This document shows, in pieces, positions 1 to 8,044 of a DNA stretch of 64,000 nucleotides (its first letter is position 1; every line of letters starts with the position of its first letter). Source of the stretch: Roseburia hominis (GTDB lineage: Bacteria > Bacillota > Clostridia > Lachnospirales > Lachnospiraceae). Under the pieces are notes generated by a model. It had not been told where the DNA came from, searched no databases, and worked only from the letters and a program-made list of their open reading frames with translations. Both the position numbers and the translations under genes were made by a program. The stretch lies in assembly GCF_021531695.1 (NCBI RefSeq), contig NZ_JADYUI010000005.1, positions 102,525 to 166,524 on the forward strand, read 5' to 3'.

Positions 1-735
1 TTTTCTTCCCGTTTCATATTAGGTTCCGGAAAATATTCCATGGATTTAATTAAGGCTGCCGTTGAATATGCAGGTGCCGAAATCATTACATTGGCAGTAC
101 GCCGGACCAACACAAAAAAGCAGGAAAATATTTTGGATTATATTCCAAAGGGAGTTACCTTACTTCCAAATACCAGTGGGGCGAGAAATGCAGATGAGGC
201 AGTAAGAATCGCACGAATGGCACGAGAACTTGGCTGTGGTGATTTTGTAAAAATTGAAATTATGAAAGATTCTAAATACTTATTACCGGATAACGCCGAA
301 ACCGTAAAAGCAACCGAAATGCTTGCAAAGGAAGGCTTTATTGTACTTCCATATATGTATCCGGATCTGTATACAGCAAGAGATTTGGTAAATGCCGGAG
401 CTGCTGCAGTAATGCCGCTTGCTTCCCCGATTGGTTCCAATAAAGGACTTGCAACCAAAGAATTTATCCAGATTCTGATTGATGAAATCGACTTACCGGT
501 CATTGTAGACGCAGGCATCGGAAGACCATCCCAGGCATGTGAAGCAATGGAAATGGGAGCCGCTGCAGTGATGGCAAATACGGCAATCGCAACAGCAGGA
601 GATATTCCTGCAATGGCATATGCCTTTAAACAGGCAATTGATGCCGGACGTGCAGCACATCTGGCAGGACTTGGGCGTGTACTGGAACGAGGCGCTTCTG
701 CATCCGATCCACTGACCGGTTTTTTGAGAGATTAA
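1..735 (+). CDS. thiG: thiazole synthase ThiG (5' end outside window)
   Basis: ThiG condenses 1-deoxyxylulose-5-phosphate, dehydroglycine and the ThiS thiocarboxylate into the thiazole phosphate moiety of thiamine. The reading frame is open from base 1 ([13 protein letters not shown], a ThiG N-terminal stretch), so the true start lies upstream and the Met at 40 is internal. The Schiff-base lysine region is seen in FVKIEIMKD, followed by [10 protein letters not shown]. The TIM-barrel C-terminal phosphate-binding stretches [12 protein letters not shown] and [10 protein letters not shown] are present. thiH follows after 13 bases and a TenI-like gene after that, so this is the end of a thiazole operon; thiS is expected upstream. 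Confidence 0.95.
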   Translation, partial: FSSRFILGSGKYSMDLIKAAVEYAGAEIITLAVRRTNTKKQENILDYIPKGVTLLPNTSGARNADEAVRIARMARELGCGDFVKIEIMKDSKYLLPDNAETVKATEMLAKEGFIVLPYMYPDLYTARDLVNAGAAAVMPLASPIGSNKGLATKEFIQILIDEIDLPVIVDAGIGRPSQACEAMEMGAAAVMANTAIATAGDIPAMAYAFKQAIDAGRAAHLAGLGRVLERGASASDPLTGFLRD

Positions 736-748
736 AGAGGAAAGAAAG

Positions 749-2002
749 ATGGAAAAAAACAATTTTTTTATAGATTCAAAAAAACTCAGCAAAGAAGCTT
801 TGGAGAAAAAACATCGATTGGAAAATGATCCGAGTGTTCGCACCAATCATATGGAATATATGGAAGGTATGGAAGTTATAGATTCTGATATAAAAGAAAA
901 AGTAATTTCTGCCATGAATTCTTATGATTATACAAAATATACCGATGCAGATGTAAGACGTGCGCTGATGCATGATACCTGTGATATTGAAGACTTTAAG
1001 GCATTGCTTTCTCCTGCGGCAAAGCCGCATCTGGAGGAAATGGCAAGAAAAGCAAAGATGGAAACCAGTAAACACTTTGGAAACACCGTTTACATTTTTA
1101 CCCCGCTTTATATTGCCAACTACTGCGAAAATTACTGCATTTATTGCGGATTTAACTGTTATAACGACATTGCAAGAAAAAAACTAACCAAAGAAGAAAT
1201 CGAAAAAGAAATGAAAGTCATTGCCGATTCCGGTATCGAAGAAATTCTAATGCTGACCGGGGAAAGCCGCAGTATGAGCGATGTGACTTACATTGGAGAA
1301 GCCTGTAAACTGGCAGCAAAATATTTCCGAAATGTCGGACTGGAAATTTATCCGGTGAATACCAAAGAATATCAGTATCTGCACGAATGTGGCGCAGACT
1401 ATGTTACGGTATTTCAGGAAACCTATGATTCCGACCGCTATGAAACTTTGCACTTAATGGGACATAAAAGAGTCTTTCCTTATCGCTTTGATGCACAGGA
1501 ACGTGCTATTTTAGGCGGTATGAGAGGTGTTGGTTTTTCTGCACTGCTCGGTCTCTCCGACTTTAGAAAGGATGCACTTGCAACTGCACTTCATGTATAT
1601 TATTTACAGCGTAAATATCCTTATGTAGAGTACTCACTTTCCTGTCCGCGTTTACGCCCGATTATCAATAATGAAAAAATCAATCCGCTTGATGTCCATG
1701 AAACAGAACTTTGTCAGGTACTTTGTGCTTATCGCATTTTCCTCCCTTACGTTGGCATTACGGTATCTTCCAGAGAGCAGGAGCATTTCAGAAACGGAAT
1801 TGTTAAAATCGCGGCAACCAAGGTTTCTGCCGGCGTTTCTACCGGAATCGGAGATCATGAAAGCAAATATAAAGGTGAAGAAACACAAAATGCCGGGGAT
1901 GAACAGTTTGAAATTTCTGATGACAGAAGCTTTGATGCCATGTATCAGGATATGGAAAAAGGTGGCTTACAACCGGTATTAAATGATTACGTTTATGTAT
2001 AA
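749..2002 (+). CDS. thiH: 2-iminoacetate synthase ThiH (radical SAM tyrosine lyase)
   Basis: ThiH cleaves tyrosine with a 5'-deoxyadenosyl radical to give dehydroglycine (2-iminoacetate) for ThiG, as in anaerobes; aerobes use the oxidase ThiO. The 417-residue length is close to the family norm. The radical-SAM cluster motif C-x3-C-x2-C is CENYCIYCG (Cys126, Cys130, Cys133), and the C-terminal BATS-type domain follows. The ATG has an AGAGGAAAG ribosome site and lies 13 bases after thiG. ThiH rather than ThiO implies an oxygen-sensitive thiazole pathway, which agrees with an anaerobic host. Confidence 0.95.
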   Translation: MEKNNFFIDSKKLSKEALEKKHRLENDPSVRTNHMEYMEGMEVIDSDIKEKVISAMNSYDYTKYTDADVRRALMHDTCDIEDFKALLSPAAKPHLEEMARKAKMETSKHFGNTVYIFTPLYIANYCENYCIYCGFNCYNDIARKKLTKEEIEKEMKVIADSGIEEILMLTGESRSMSDVTYIGEACKLAAKYFRNVGLEIYPVNTKEYQYLHECGADYVTVFQETYDSDRYETLHLMGHKRVFPYRFDAQERAILGGMRGVGFSALLGLSDFRKDALATALHVYYLQRKYPYVEYSLSCPRLRPIINNEKINPLDVHETELCQVLCAYRIFLPYVGITVSSREQEHFRNGIVKIAATKVSAGVSTGIGDHESKYKGEETQNAGDEQFEISDDRSFDAMYQDMEKGGLQPVLNDYVYV

Positions 2003-2014
2003 AGGGAGGATGCA

Positions 2015-2599
2015 ATGAAACAACTATTTCCGGATATCCAGACAGCAGAACAGGTGGTATGCATCACCAATCGCCATTTAACAGATGATTTGTTAAAACA
2101 AATCGAACGGGTGACTTCTCTCGGCGTAAAAACTTTAATTCTCCGTGAAAAGGATTTGACCGAAGAAGCATATGAAACACTGGCAGAACAGGTATTATCC
2201 ATTTGTCATGCCAATGGATGTAAATGCATCTATCATAACTTTTATCAAACAGCCCAAAAGCAAAAACCGGATGGATTACATTTGCCATATCATAAATTTA
2301 TTTCCCTGTCAGAAGAAGAAAGAAGAAATGTTCCGGTCATAGGTGTATCCGTACATAGCGTAGAAGAGGCTAAGCTTTGTGAAAAGCTTCATGCCTCTTA
2401 TCTTATGGCAGGACATATTTTTGCCACTGACTGTAAAAAAGGATTACCACCAAGAGGACTTCCCTTCCTAAAAGAAATCTGTGACAGTGTTTCGCTCCCG
2501 GTCTATGCAATTGGCGGAATTGATTTTTCAAATATGAAACAATGTATCGAAAATGGGGCAAAAAAAGTATGCATGATGTCCTATTTTTCGAAGATTTAA
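2015..2599 (+). CDS. tenI: TenI-like thiazole tautomerase (ThiE/TenI family)
   Basis: This 194-residue ThiE/TenI-fold protein ends the thiazole operon. The pyrophosphate-binding LREK motif and AIGGI are kept. The two Mg-binding aspartates of true thiamine-phosphate synthases appear to be missing: the ThiE INDR motif is IYHNFYQ here, and the HLGQxD motif is HLPYHKF. The motif AGHIFATDCKKG with its His closely resembles Bacillus TenI, a thiazole tautomerase acting on the ThiG product. Tautomerase fits the thiG-thiH neighbourhood. A divergent ThiE (thiamine-phosphate synthase) remains possible. The start has GGGAGG 6-8 bases upstream. Confidence 0.7.
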   Translation: MKQLFPDIQTAEQVVCITNRHLTDDLLKQIERVTSLGVKTLILREKDLTEEAYETLAEQVLSICHANGCKCIYHNFYQTAQKQKPDGLHLPYHKFISLSEEERRNVPVIGVSVHSVEEAKLCEKLHASYLMAGHIFATDCKKGLPPRGLPFLKEICDSVSLPVYAIGGIDFSNMKQCIENGAKKVCMMSYFSKI

Positions 2600-2605
2600 A
2601 ATATA

Positions 2606-2669
2606 GTAACAGTTAAACAAGCTTTGAAGCACAAAGTGCGAGATTGCGAGTGGCGTGACTAACTGTTAC
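2606..2669. repeat. inverted-repeat hairpin after thiazole operon
   Basis: Perfect 10-bp arms GTAACAGTTA (2606-2615) and TAACTGTTAC (2660-2669) enclose 44 bases. Inside is a second small hairpin, GCACAAAGTGC. No T-run follows, so it is not a classic terminator. It could be an mRNA-end structure or a small palindromic repeat; no second copy was noticed in this window. The remaining bases to 2778 hold a short hairpin CCTATCATAAATAGG and no gene. Confidence 0.55.
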
Positions 2670-2790
2670 AAAATATATAAATAGTGATACAAATTTCTTG
2701 TAAAATAAAGGGATTTCTGATATCATTATAGATTATAAGTCCTATCATAAATAGGAAGGGGAAGTATACAAAAGATTAGGAGGGGTAAGT

Positions 2791-4500
2791 TTGAAACTAC
2801 GAACCAGAATCGTTACCATTGCAGCAACTCCGGTCATTGTACTGGGTGTGGTAGGATTAGGGCTCACATCTTACCATATGATGGAGAATGTAACGGCACA
2901 GGCTTACGACGGACTGGAAGCGACAACCATTCTCGCCGAAAATCTGCTTGGTGAAAGCGGAGAAGGCGAATACCAGATTAAAGATGGAGAACTCTATAAA
3001 GGAGACGATACGAATTTATCAGAAGAGGAAGCTCTTCTTGATTATGTGAAACAGCAAACCGGTTATGATCTTACGCTCTTTTATGGAGATACCCGTTATC
3101 TTACCACTATTATGGATGAAAACGGAGAACGTCAGCTTGGTACAAAGGCATCCGATGACATCATTGAAACAGTACTAAATCAGGGGAAGACGTATAACGA
3201 TAATAATATCGACGTATTAGGCAAACGCTACATTGGTCATTATATGCCATTATATCAGGATGGATCCTCTGAAATTATCGGAATGGTTTTTCTTGGAGAA
3301 GAATACATCAATGTGCGGAATGTGGTAAGCCGTTCCTTCAAAGAATTATTCCTTGGAATTTTAATCGTATTGATTTTATCTATTATAATTGCCTACCTGA
3401 TTGCACGTCACATTGTAAATGCAATTGAACAGGGTGTTTCTTATGTGGAAACCATCGGAAATGGAGAGCTTGGCATCACAGTAAAACCGAATCTTCTATC
3501 AAGAAATGATTCTGTCGGAAATATGTGTCGTGGTATTCAGACGCTTGATGAAGGCTTAAGTGAAATCGTAAGCGGTGTCAAAGACCAATGTGCTACGTTA
3601 AAGGAAACATCCGAAAACTGTATGGAAACGGCCAATGTTATTAACCGATCCATCTCACAGATTGATAAAGCGGTTCAGGGAATTGCAAATTCTACCACTA
3701 CACAGGCACAGAACGCAATTGATGCCGGTAATAATGTAACCATCATGGGTAACATGGTAGAGGATACCAGTGCACAGGTGACTCAGTTAGTTCAGATGAC
3801 AGATGAGATGGCAAAAGCTGCGGCAAACGCCCAGAATATTTTACAGGAATTAAACGATAACATGGGTAATGTAAAAGTTTCGGTAGAATCTATCTCTGAA
3901 AAAACAAATCAGACACATGCTTCTGTAGAAGAAGCAAGCCGTATGACAGAAGTAATTACTGCCATTGCAGAACAGACAAATCTTTTGTCTTTAAATGCAA
4001 GTATTGAGGCAGCACGTGCCGGAGAACATGGAAAAGGTTTTGCAGTAGTGGCATCCGAGATTCAAAAACTTGCAGAACAAAGCAGTCAGGCAGCTGTAGA
4101 TATCCAGAACATCTTACAGCAGCTTCGGGATAATTCCAAGAATTCTGTTGACAAAATGGAAGATGTTCAACAGATTATTTTGGAACAGGAAGAAAAAATT
4201 TCAAATACAAATGCCGTTTTCGAAACAGTAGAACACAGTATTGAAAAATCTGTAGAAGGAATTGATGCGATTCAAAAGAAAACTGAAATTCTGGATGATG
4301 CCAGAATGAAAACAGTAGAAATTGTCCAAAATGTCTCTGCAATTGCACAAGAAAATGCTGCAAGTACAGAAGAAACAGCAGCAGAACTGGATCAGGTAAC
4401 CGAATTGCTTGGTCAGTTAGATAAAGTTACAGATAGTTTGGGCAATGTTACAAACCGTCTCGAACATAAAATAAATAAATTTAAAACCAAGGAAGTATAG
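2791..4500 (+). CDS. methyl-accepting chemotaxis protein
   Basis: This 569-residue transmembrane chemoreceptor would signal through CheA/CheW to the flagellar motor. TM1 is at about residues 7-27, an extracytoplasmic single-Cache-like sensor domain at 30-180 and TM2 at about 184-204. The cytoplasmic signalling domain includes the hairpin tip region [19 protein letters not shown] and [15 protein letters not shown]. The start is TTG with a strong AGGAGGGG site 6-13 bases upstream; no ATG fits as well. It is a single gene with rsmF one base after its stop. The ligand cannot be told from sequence. Confidence 0.9.
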   Translation: MKLRTRIVTIAATPVIVLGVVGLGLTSYHMMENVTAQAYDGLEATTILAENLLGESGEGEYQIKDGELYKGDDTNLSEEEALLDYVKQQTGYDLTLFYGDTRYLTTIMDENGERQLGTKASDDIIETVLNQGKTYNDNNIDVLGKRYIGHYMPLYQDGSSEIIGMVFLGEEYINVRNVVSRSFKELFLGILIVLILSIIIAYLIARHIVNAIEQGVSYVETIGNGELGITVKPNLLSRNDSVGNMCRGIQTLDEGLSEIVSGVKDQCATLKETSENCMETANVINRSISQIDKAVQGIANSTTTQAQNAIDAGNNVTIMGNMVEDTSAQVTQLVQMTDEMAKAAANAQNILQELNDNMGNVKVSVESISEKTNQTHASVEEASRMTEVITAIAEQTNLLSLNASIEAARAGEHGKGFAVVASEIQKLAEQSSQAAVDIQNILQQLRDNSKNSVDKMEDVQQIILEQEEKISNTNAVFETVEHSIEKSVEGIDAIQKKTEILDDARMKTVEIVQNVSAIAQENAASTEETAAELDQVTELLGQLDKVTDSLGNVTNRLEHKINKFKTKEV

Positions 4501-4501
4501 T

Positions 4502-5872
4502 ATGTTACCACAGGATTTTATCAACCGAATGAAAAAAATGCTGGGAAATGAATATGACGCTTTTCTGGAAAGCTATGAGAATGAAAAATATCAGGCTTTA
4601 AGGCTTAATCCATTAAAAGTGAAAAAACAGGTGTTTGAAAAAAACACCTGTTTTCATATTAAAGAAGTCCCATGGGCAGAAAACGGATATTATTACGAAA
4701 AAGAAGATTATCCGGGAAAGCATCCGTATCATGACGCGGGTGTTTATTACATCCAGGAACCAAGTGCCATGGCACCGGCAGAATATTTAGAAGTAAAACC
4801 GAAAGAACGGGTACTGGATTTATGTGCCGCTCCGGGTGGAAAAAGCACACAGCTTGCCGCTGCATTAAAGGGAGAAGGACTGCTTATCAGTAATGAAATC
4901 CATCCTGCAAGAGCAAAAATATTATCAGAAAATATAGAGAGAATGGGAATTAGAAATGCAGTTGTAACCAATGAAACCCCAGCACATTTAGCAGAATATT
5001 TTCCAGCATATTTTGATAAAATATTAGTCGATGCACCATGTTCGGGCGAGGGAATGTTTCGAAAAAACGAAGATGCCTGCATGGAATGGAGCCTTGAAAA
5101 TGTAGAGTTATGCGCCAAAAGACAGGATGAGATTTTGGATTGTGCCGCACAAATGCTACGTCCGGGTGGCAGACTTGTATATTCTACCTGCACGTTTGCA
5201 CCCGCAGAAAATGAGGGAAGTATCAGCCGTTTTTTGGAACGTCATTCGGATTTTTGCATTATTCCGGTTGAAAAAAAGGCAGGAATGAGCAGTGGAGTGC
5301 CTGACTGGATAGACAAGCCAGCGAAAGATATAGAACAAACCATCCGTCTCTGGCCACACAAATTAAAAGGGGAAGGGCATTATCTTGCAGTATTACAAAA
5401 AGAAGGAACTCATACCGATGATAGGTATGGCAGCATTTCTTTACAGCAACCAATGAAAGAGAAAGATTGCAAAGAATGTGTGGATTTCTTAAAACAATTT
5501 GTACCGAAAATTCAGCCAAAAAACCTTTTTTCCTTTGGAGAACAGATATACCAGATGCCGGACCAAATGCCTGATATTGCCGGATTAAAAGTGTTACGCC
5601 CCGGATTACATCTTGGCACCAGAAAGAAAAACCGCTTTGAACCAGCGCACGCACTCGCATTAGCCTTATCAAAAGAGGACGTTCGTTATTCCTTTGACCT
5701 ATCCTCTGAAAGTAACGAAATCCGGGCATATTTAAACGGGCAGACCTTAAACCATAATGGCGAAAAGGGCTGGTATATGATTACTGTAGACGGCTACAGC
5801 ATTGGCTGGGGCAAACTGGCTGGTGGTATCATAAAGAACCACTATCCAAAGGGACTTCGGAAAAATCTATAA
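4502..5872 (+). CDS. rsmF: 16S rRNA (cytosine-5-)-methyltransferase, RsmF/NOL1-NOP2-Sun family
   Basis: SAM-dependent RNA m5C methyltransferase of 456 residues. The SAM-binding motif VLDLCAAPGGKSTQLA is at about residues 103-118, motif IV DAPCSGEGMF at about 176, and the catalytic-Cys motif STCTFAPAENE at about 226. The C-terminal third resembles the RsmF PUA-like RNA-binding extension. The ATG overlaps the end of the preceding receptor gene (one-base gap), suggesting translational coupling. Family membership is clear; the exact target (C1407 of 16S rRNA in E. coli RsmF) is inferred. The gene carries a strong internal palindrome at 4624-4654, listed separately. Confidence 0.9.
   Translation: MLPQDFINRMKKMLGNEYDAFLESYENEKYQALRLNPLKVKKQVFEKNTCFHIKEVPWAENGYYYEKEDYPGKHPYHDAGVYYIQEPSAMAPAEYLEVKPKERVLDLCAAPGGKSTQLAAALKGEGLLISNEIHPARAKILSENIERMGIRNAVVTNETPAHLAEYFPAYFDKILVDAPCSGEGMFRKNEDACMEWSLENVELCAKRQDEILDCAAQMLRPGGRLVYSTCTFAPAENEGSISRFLERHSDFCIIPVEKKAGMSSGVPDWIDKPAKDIEQTIRLWPHKLKGEGHYLAVLQKEGTHTDDRYGSISLQQPMKEKDCKECVDFLKQFVPKIQPKNLFSFGEQIYQMPDQMPDIAGLKVLRPGLHLGTRKKNRFEPAHALALALSKEDVRYSFDLSSESNEIRAYLNGQTLNHNGEKGWYMITVDGYSIGWGKLAGGIIKNHYPKGLRKNL
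4624..4654. repeat. perfect 13-bp palindrome inside rsmF
   Basis: AAAACAGGTGTTT (4624-4636) and AAACACCTGTTTT (4642-4654) form a perfect stem with a five-base loop, inside coding sequence, with a T-run at its 3' edge. It resembles an intrinsic terminator but lies near codon 45 of an intact gene. Confidence 0.8.
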
Positions 5873-5922
5873 CCTAAGGTATTCCTTCACATTGGACAGA
5901 CTGTTCTCGCTTACGGACGTAA

Positions 5923-6072
5923 CAAAATAATAGAATTTCTATTGAGGATTTCCCGGATTCTTATATTCCTTTATTTGAACGAGCTGAACAGGATAAAATA
6001 GTCGAAGTATTCTCCGCCATTGACGACAAAATTGATTGCTGCATCCCGTCAGAAGGTCGTAAGGCAGGTTAA
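5923..6072 (+). pseudogene. remnant of type I restriction specificity subunit (HsdS C-terminus)
   Basis: Frame 5923-6072 reads a short peptide ending in FERAEQDKIVEVFSAIDDKI, which matches the conserved C-terminal repeat of HsdS target-recognition subunits (typically AEQxKIAxxLSxIDxKI). It has no start codon, is preceded in frame by a stop, and runs into the DUF1016 remnant. No hsdR or hsdM is present. This is a decayed fragment of a restriction-modification locus. Confidence 0.65.
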
Positions 6073-6611
6073 TGATGAACTTTTAATCACTTATTGGAAA
6101 ATAGGAGAGATCATTGTAAAGTACGGACAAAATGAACAGATTAGAGCCACCTATGGAGAAAAGACTTTGCTTCAACTGTCAAAATCTCTGACAAGAGAAC
6201 TTGGAAAAGGGTTTTCAAGGTCTAATCTGCAGAATATGAGGGCATTTTATTTGAAATATCCAATTTGCCAGTCAGTGACTGGCAAATTGACATGGACACA
6301 TTATTGTGAGCTTTTATCTATATCCGATGATGACAAAAGAAGTTTTTACGAAAAAGAGTGTATCAATTCAGGCTGGTCAGCTTAATATGTATCTGAATTA
6401 CTATGCCGCCGAGGTTAATGATGTAGATGACAATCTACCGATAGGTCTTATTCTTTGTACGGATAAGAATAATATTGATGTGGAATATGCACTTGGTGGT
6501 TTGTCGAATCAGATATTTGCTTCGAAATATGTATTATATTTGCCGGATAAAGAGCAGCTTATATCACAAGTGGAAAAGGTATTGGAAGCGTGGCACAAAA
6601 AAGAAAACTAA
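6020..6611 (+). pseudogene. internally deleted DUF1016 / YhcG-type PDDEXK nuclease gene
   Basis: DUF1016 (YhcG) proteins are PDDEXK-fold nucleases often next to type I restriction genes. The N-terminal domain is readable at 6020-6385 (NDELLITYWKIGEIIVKYGQ, WTHYCELL, FYEKECINSGW). The extreme C-terminal part is readable in another frame to 6611 (GQLNMYLNYYAAEV, PIGLILC, YALGGLSNQIFASKY). About 150-200 central residues, including most of the nuclease core, are missing at the junction near 6370-6385. The gene is broken by deletion plus frame change. A perfect 29-bp palindrome lies at 6261-6289. Confidence 0.85.
6261..6289. repeat. perfect 29-bp palindrome inside DUF1016 remnant
   Basis: Arms CAATTTGCCAGTCA (6261-6274) and TGACTGGCAAATTG (6276-6289) are perfect 14-mers around a single central G. 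They lie in the coding stretch for the conserved PICQSVTGKLTW segment. Confidence 0.85.
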
Positions 6612-6756
6612 TAAAATTTCAAACTTTTTATTCTCCGAAAAACAGAACTCAGCCGATAACCTTTCCGTTTATAATAAACTTTCTGCAAAAAAAGCAGGAA
6701 TATACTTTTCTCGACGTTGAACTGTCATCTTGCATAAAATCATTTCAGTCTTTATG

Positions 6757-6925
6757 ACTGGTGAAGGATATTAGATTTTGTTAATGTTCTATAGGTACCA
6801 AGCAATCCGGCAGCACGGATGCTGACGGAAGGCTGAACCTGAGCCCGGATGGCGAATTTCAGCCGGTTGCGGTCGACTTTCCTATATGCTATCAGAACAT
6901 TTACAAAATCTTATGTCCGTAACCT
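6757..6925. repeat. G+C-rich long inverted-repeat element, possible structured RNA
   Basis: Outer arms 6773-6790 and 6894-6911 match at 17 of 18 positions (AGATTTTGTTAATGTTCT against the complement of AGAACATTTACAAAATCT). Pairing extends weakly outward to about 6757 and 6925, and inward through ATAGG (6791-6795) with CCTAT (6881-6885). The core is clearly richer in G+C than the surrounding DNA. It holds a hairpin TCCG-CAGCA/TGCTG-CGGA (6806-6829), GGCTGAA (6831-6837) with TTCAGCC (6858-6864), and an alternative stem GCAA-CCGGC/GCCGGTTGC. No known RNA family was recognised. It could be a mobile palindromic element or a non-coding RNA. Bases 6612-6756 hold nothing recognisable. Confidence 0.6.
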
Positions 6926-7036
6926 CGGAATAAAGAATGAAATGCATTTTAACGCAAGAGGACATTCGTAAACCTTGAAAAATACATTTGTACTATTTCT
7001 ACAAATCAGAATTTTCTCCCCTAAAACTGATTCGTC

Positions 7037-7071
7037 TTTACAGGTGTAAACATAATTGTATGACAGGTGTC
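7037..7071. promoter_or_regulatory. two NiaR operator-like palindromes before nadA
   Basis: TTTACAGGTGTAAA (7037-7050) is a perfect palindrome around GG. GACAGGTGTC (7062-7071) is the second, within TGACAGGTGTCTTGTCA. Both share the core ACAGGTGT with centres 23 bp apart, about two helical turns. The second overlaps the -35 box. NiaR is encoded at the end of this operon and represses NAD genes in related bacteria, so assignment to NiaR is inference from context. Confidence 0.6.
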
Positions 7072-7100
7072 TTGTCAGTAAAGAAGAAACGTGTTATAAT
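7072..7100 (+). promoter_or_regulatory. nadA promoter
   Basis: -35 TTGTCA (7072-7077), 17-base spacer, -10 TATAAT (7095-7100). It lies 34 bases before the nadA ATG and overlaps the second operator-like palindrome. Confidence 0.8.
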
Positions 7101-7134
7101 ACTCAAAATTACACAAAAATCCCAGGAGGCGAAA

Positions 7135-8040
7135 ATGTCTACAAGAGAGGAAATCCAAAAACTAAAAAAGGAAAAGAATGCAGTAATTCTGGCACATTAT
7201 TATGTCAATGACGAAGTGCAGGAAATTGCAGACTACATAGGCGATTCCTTTTACTTAAGTAAAGTTGCAACCAAAATTGATGCTGCACAGATTATTTTTG
7301 CCGGTGTGTCCTTTATGGGCGAGAGTGCAAAAATCTTAAATCCGACAAAACGTGTATTCATGCCGGATGCAGGGGCAGACTGTGCGATGGCACATATGGT
7401 AGATATGAAAAAAATCACGCAGATGCGAGAACAATATGAGGATTTGGCCGTTGTCTGTTATATCAATTCTACGGCAGAAATAAAAACATTCTCTGATGTG
7501 TGTGTCACATCCGCAAATGCAGTAAAGATTGTGAAAAATTTACCAAACAAGAACATTTTCTTTATTCCGGACGGAAATCTTGGCGAATATGTAAAAGAAC
7601 AGATTCCGGAAAAAAATGTGATACTAAATAATGGTTATTGCCCGATTCATGCCGCAATGACAACAGAACAGGTGAAAAAAGCAAAAGAAACGTATCCGGA
7701 TGCAGAATTCTTAGTACATCCGGAGTGCAAAAAAGAGATTCTTGCTATGGCGGATTACATTGGAAGCACTTCCGGTATTATCAACTATGCAACCAATAGT
7801 GAGAAGACGGAATTCATCATCGGTACAGAAAATGGTGTCTTTTATGAATTGAAAAAGAAAAATCCCGGAAAAAAATTCTATCCATTGAGCGAAAAAGGGA
7901 TTTGTCAGGATATGAAAACCATTACACTTACTAAAATATTAAATGTATTAAAAAATGAAGAAAACGAGGTATTTGTCAGCGACGAAGTAAGACAAAAAGC
8001 CATGCGTCCCTTAGAACGTATGTTAGCACTGGCAGAATAA
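7135..8040 (+). CDS. nadA: quinolinate synthase NadA
   Basis: NadA condenses iminoaspartate with dihydroxyacetone phosphate to quinolinate using a [4Fe-4S] cluster. The conserved Cys ligands are seen in ADCAMAHM, NGYCPIHA and HPECKKE. The chosen ATG at 7135 (MSTREEIQKLKK) has AGGAGG 6-11 bases upstream and a promoter just before it. A longer in-frame reading from 6988 would contain that promoter and operator and is rejected. The 301-residue length is normal. It is the first gene of nadA-nadB-nadC-niaR; nadB starts four bases after the stop. Confidence 0.95.
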   Translation: MSTREEIQKLKKEKNAVILAHYYVNDEVQEIADYIGDSFYLSKVATKIDAAQIIFAGVSFMGESAKILNPTKRVFMPDAGADCAMAHMVDMKKITQMREQYEDLAVVCYINSTAEIKTFSDVCVTSANAVKIVKNLPNKNIFFIPDGNLGEYVKEQIPEKNVILNNGYCPIHAAMTTEQVKKAKETYPDAEFLVHPECKKEILAMADYIGSTSGIINYATNSEKTEFIIGTENGVFYELKKKNPGKKFYPLSEKGICQDMKTITLTKILNVLKNEENEVFVSDEVRQKAMRPLERMLALAE

Positions 8041-8044
8041 AAAA

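Noticed and set aside
2701..2760. Sigma-D (flagellar) promoter before the first chemoreceptor
   Set aside because: TAAA and CTGATAT are present but the spacing is about four bases too short.
6806..6870. TPP, SRP or 6S RNA-like resemblance in the element before nadA
   Set aside because: A short ACCTGA..CCGGAT stretch recalls thiamine riboswitches, but the CTGAGA and other core motifs are missing; SRP and 6S signatures were also not found.
6788..6923. Short open frame through the G+C-rich element (GTKQSGSTDADGRLNLSPDG...)
   Set aside because: It has no start codon or ribosome site and no recognised family, and the DNA is better explained by its inverted-repeat structure.
6988..7134. Extended N-terminus for NadA
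   Set aside because: It would place the TTGTCA/TATAAT promoter and the operator palindromes inside the gene. The ATG at 7135 has AGGAGG and gives the normal length.
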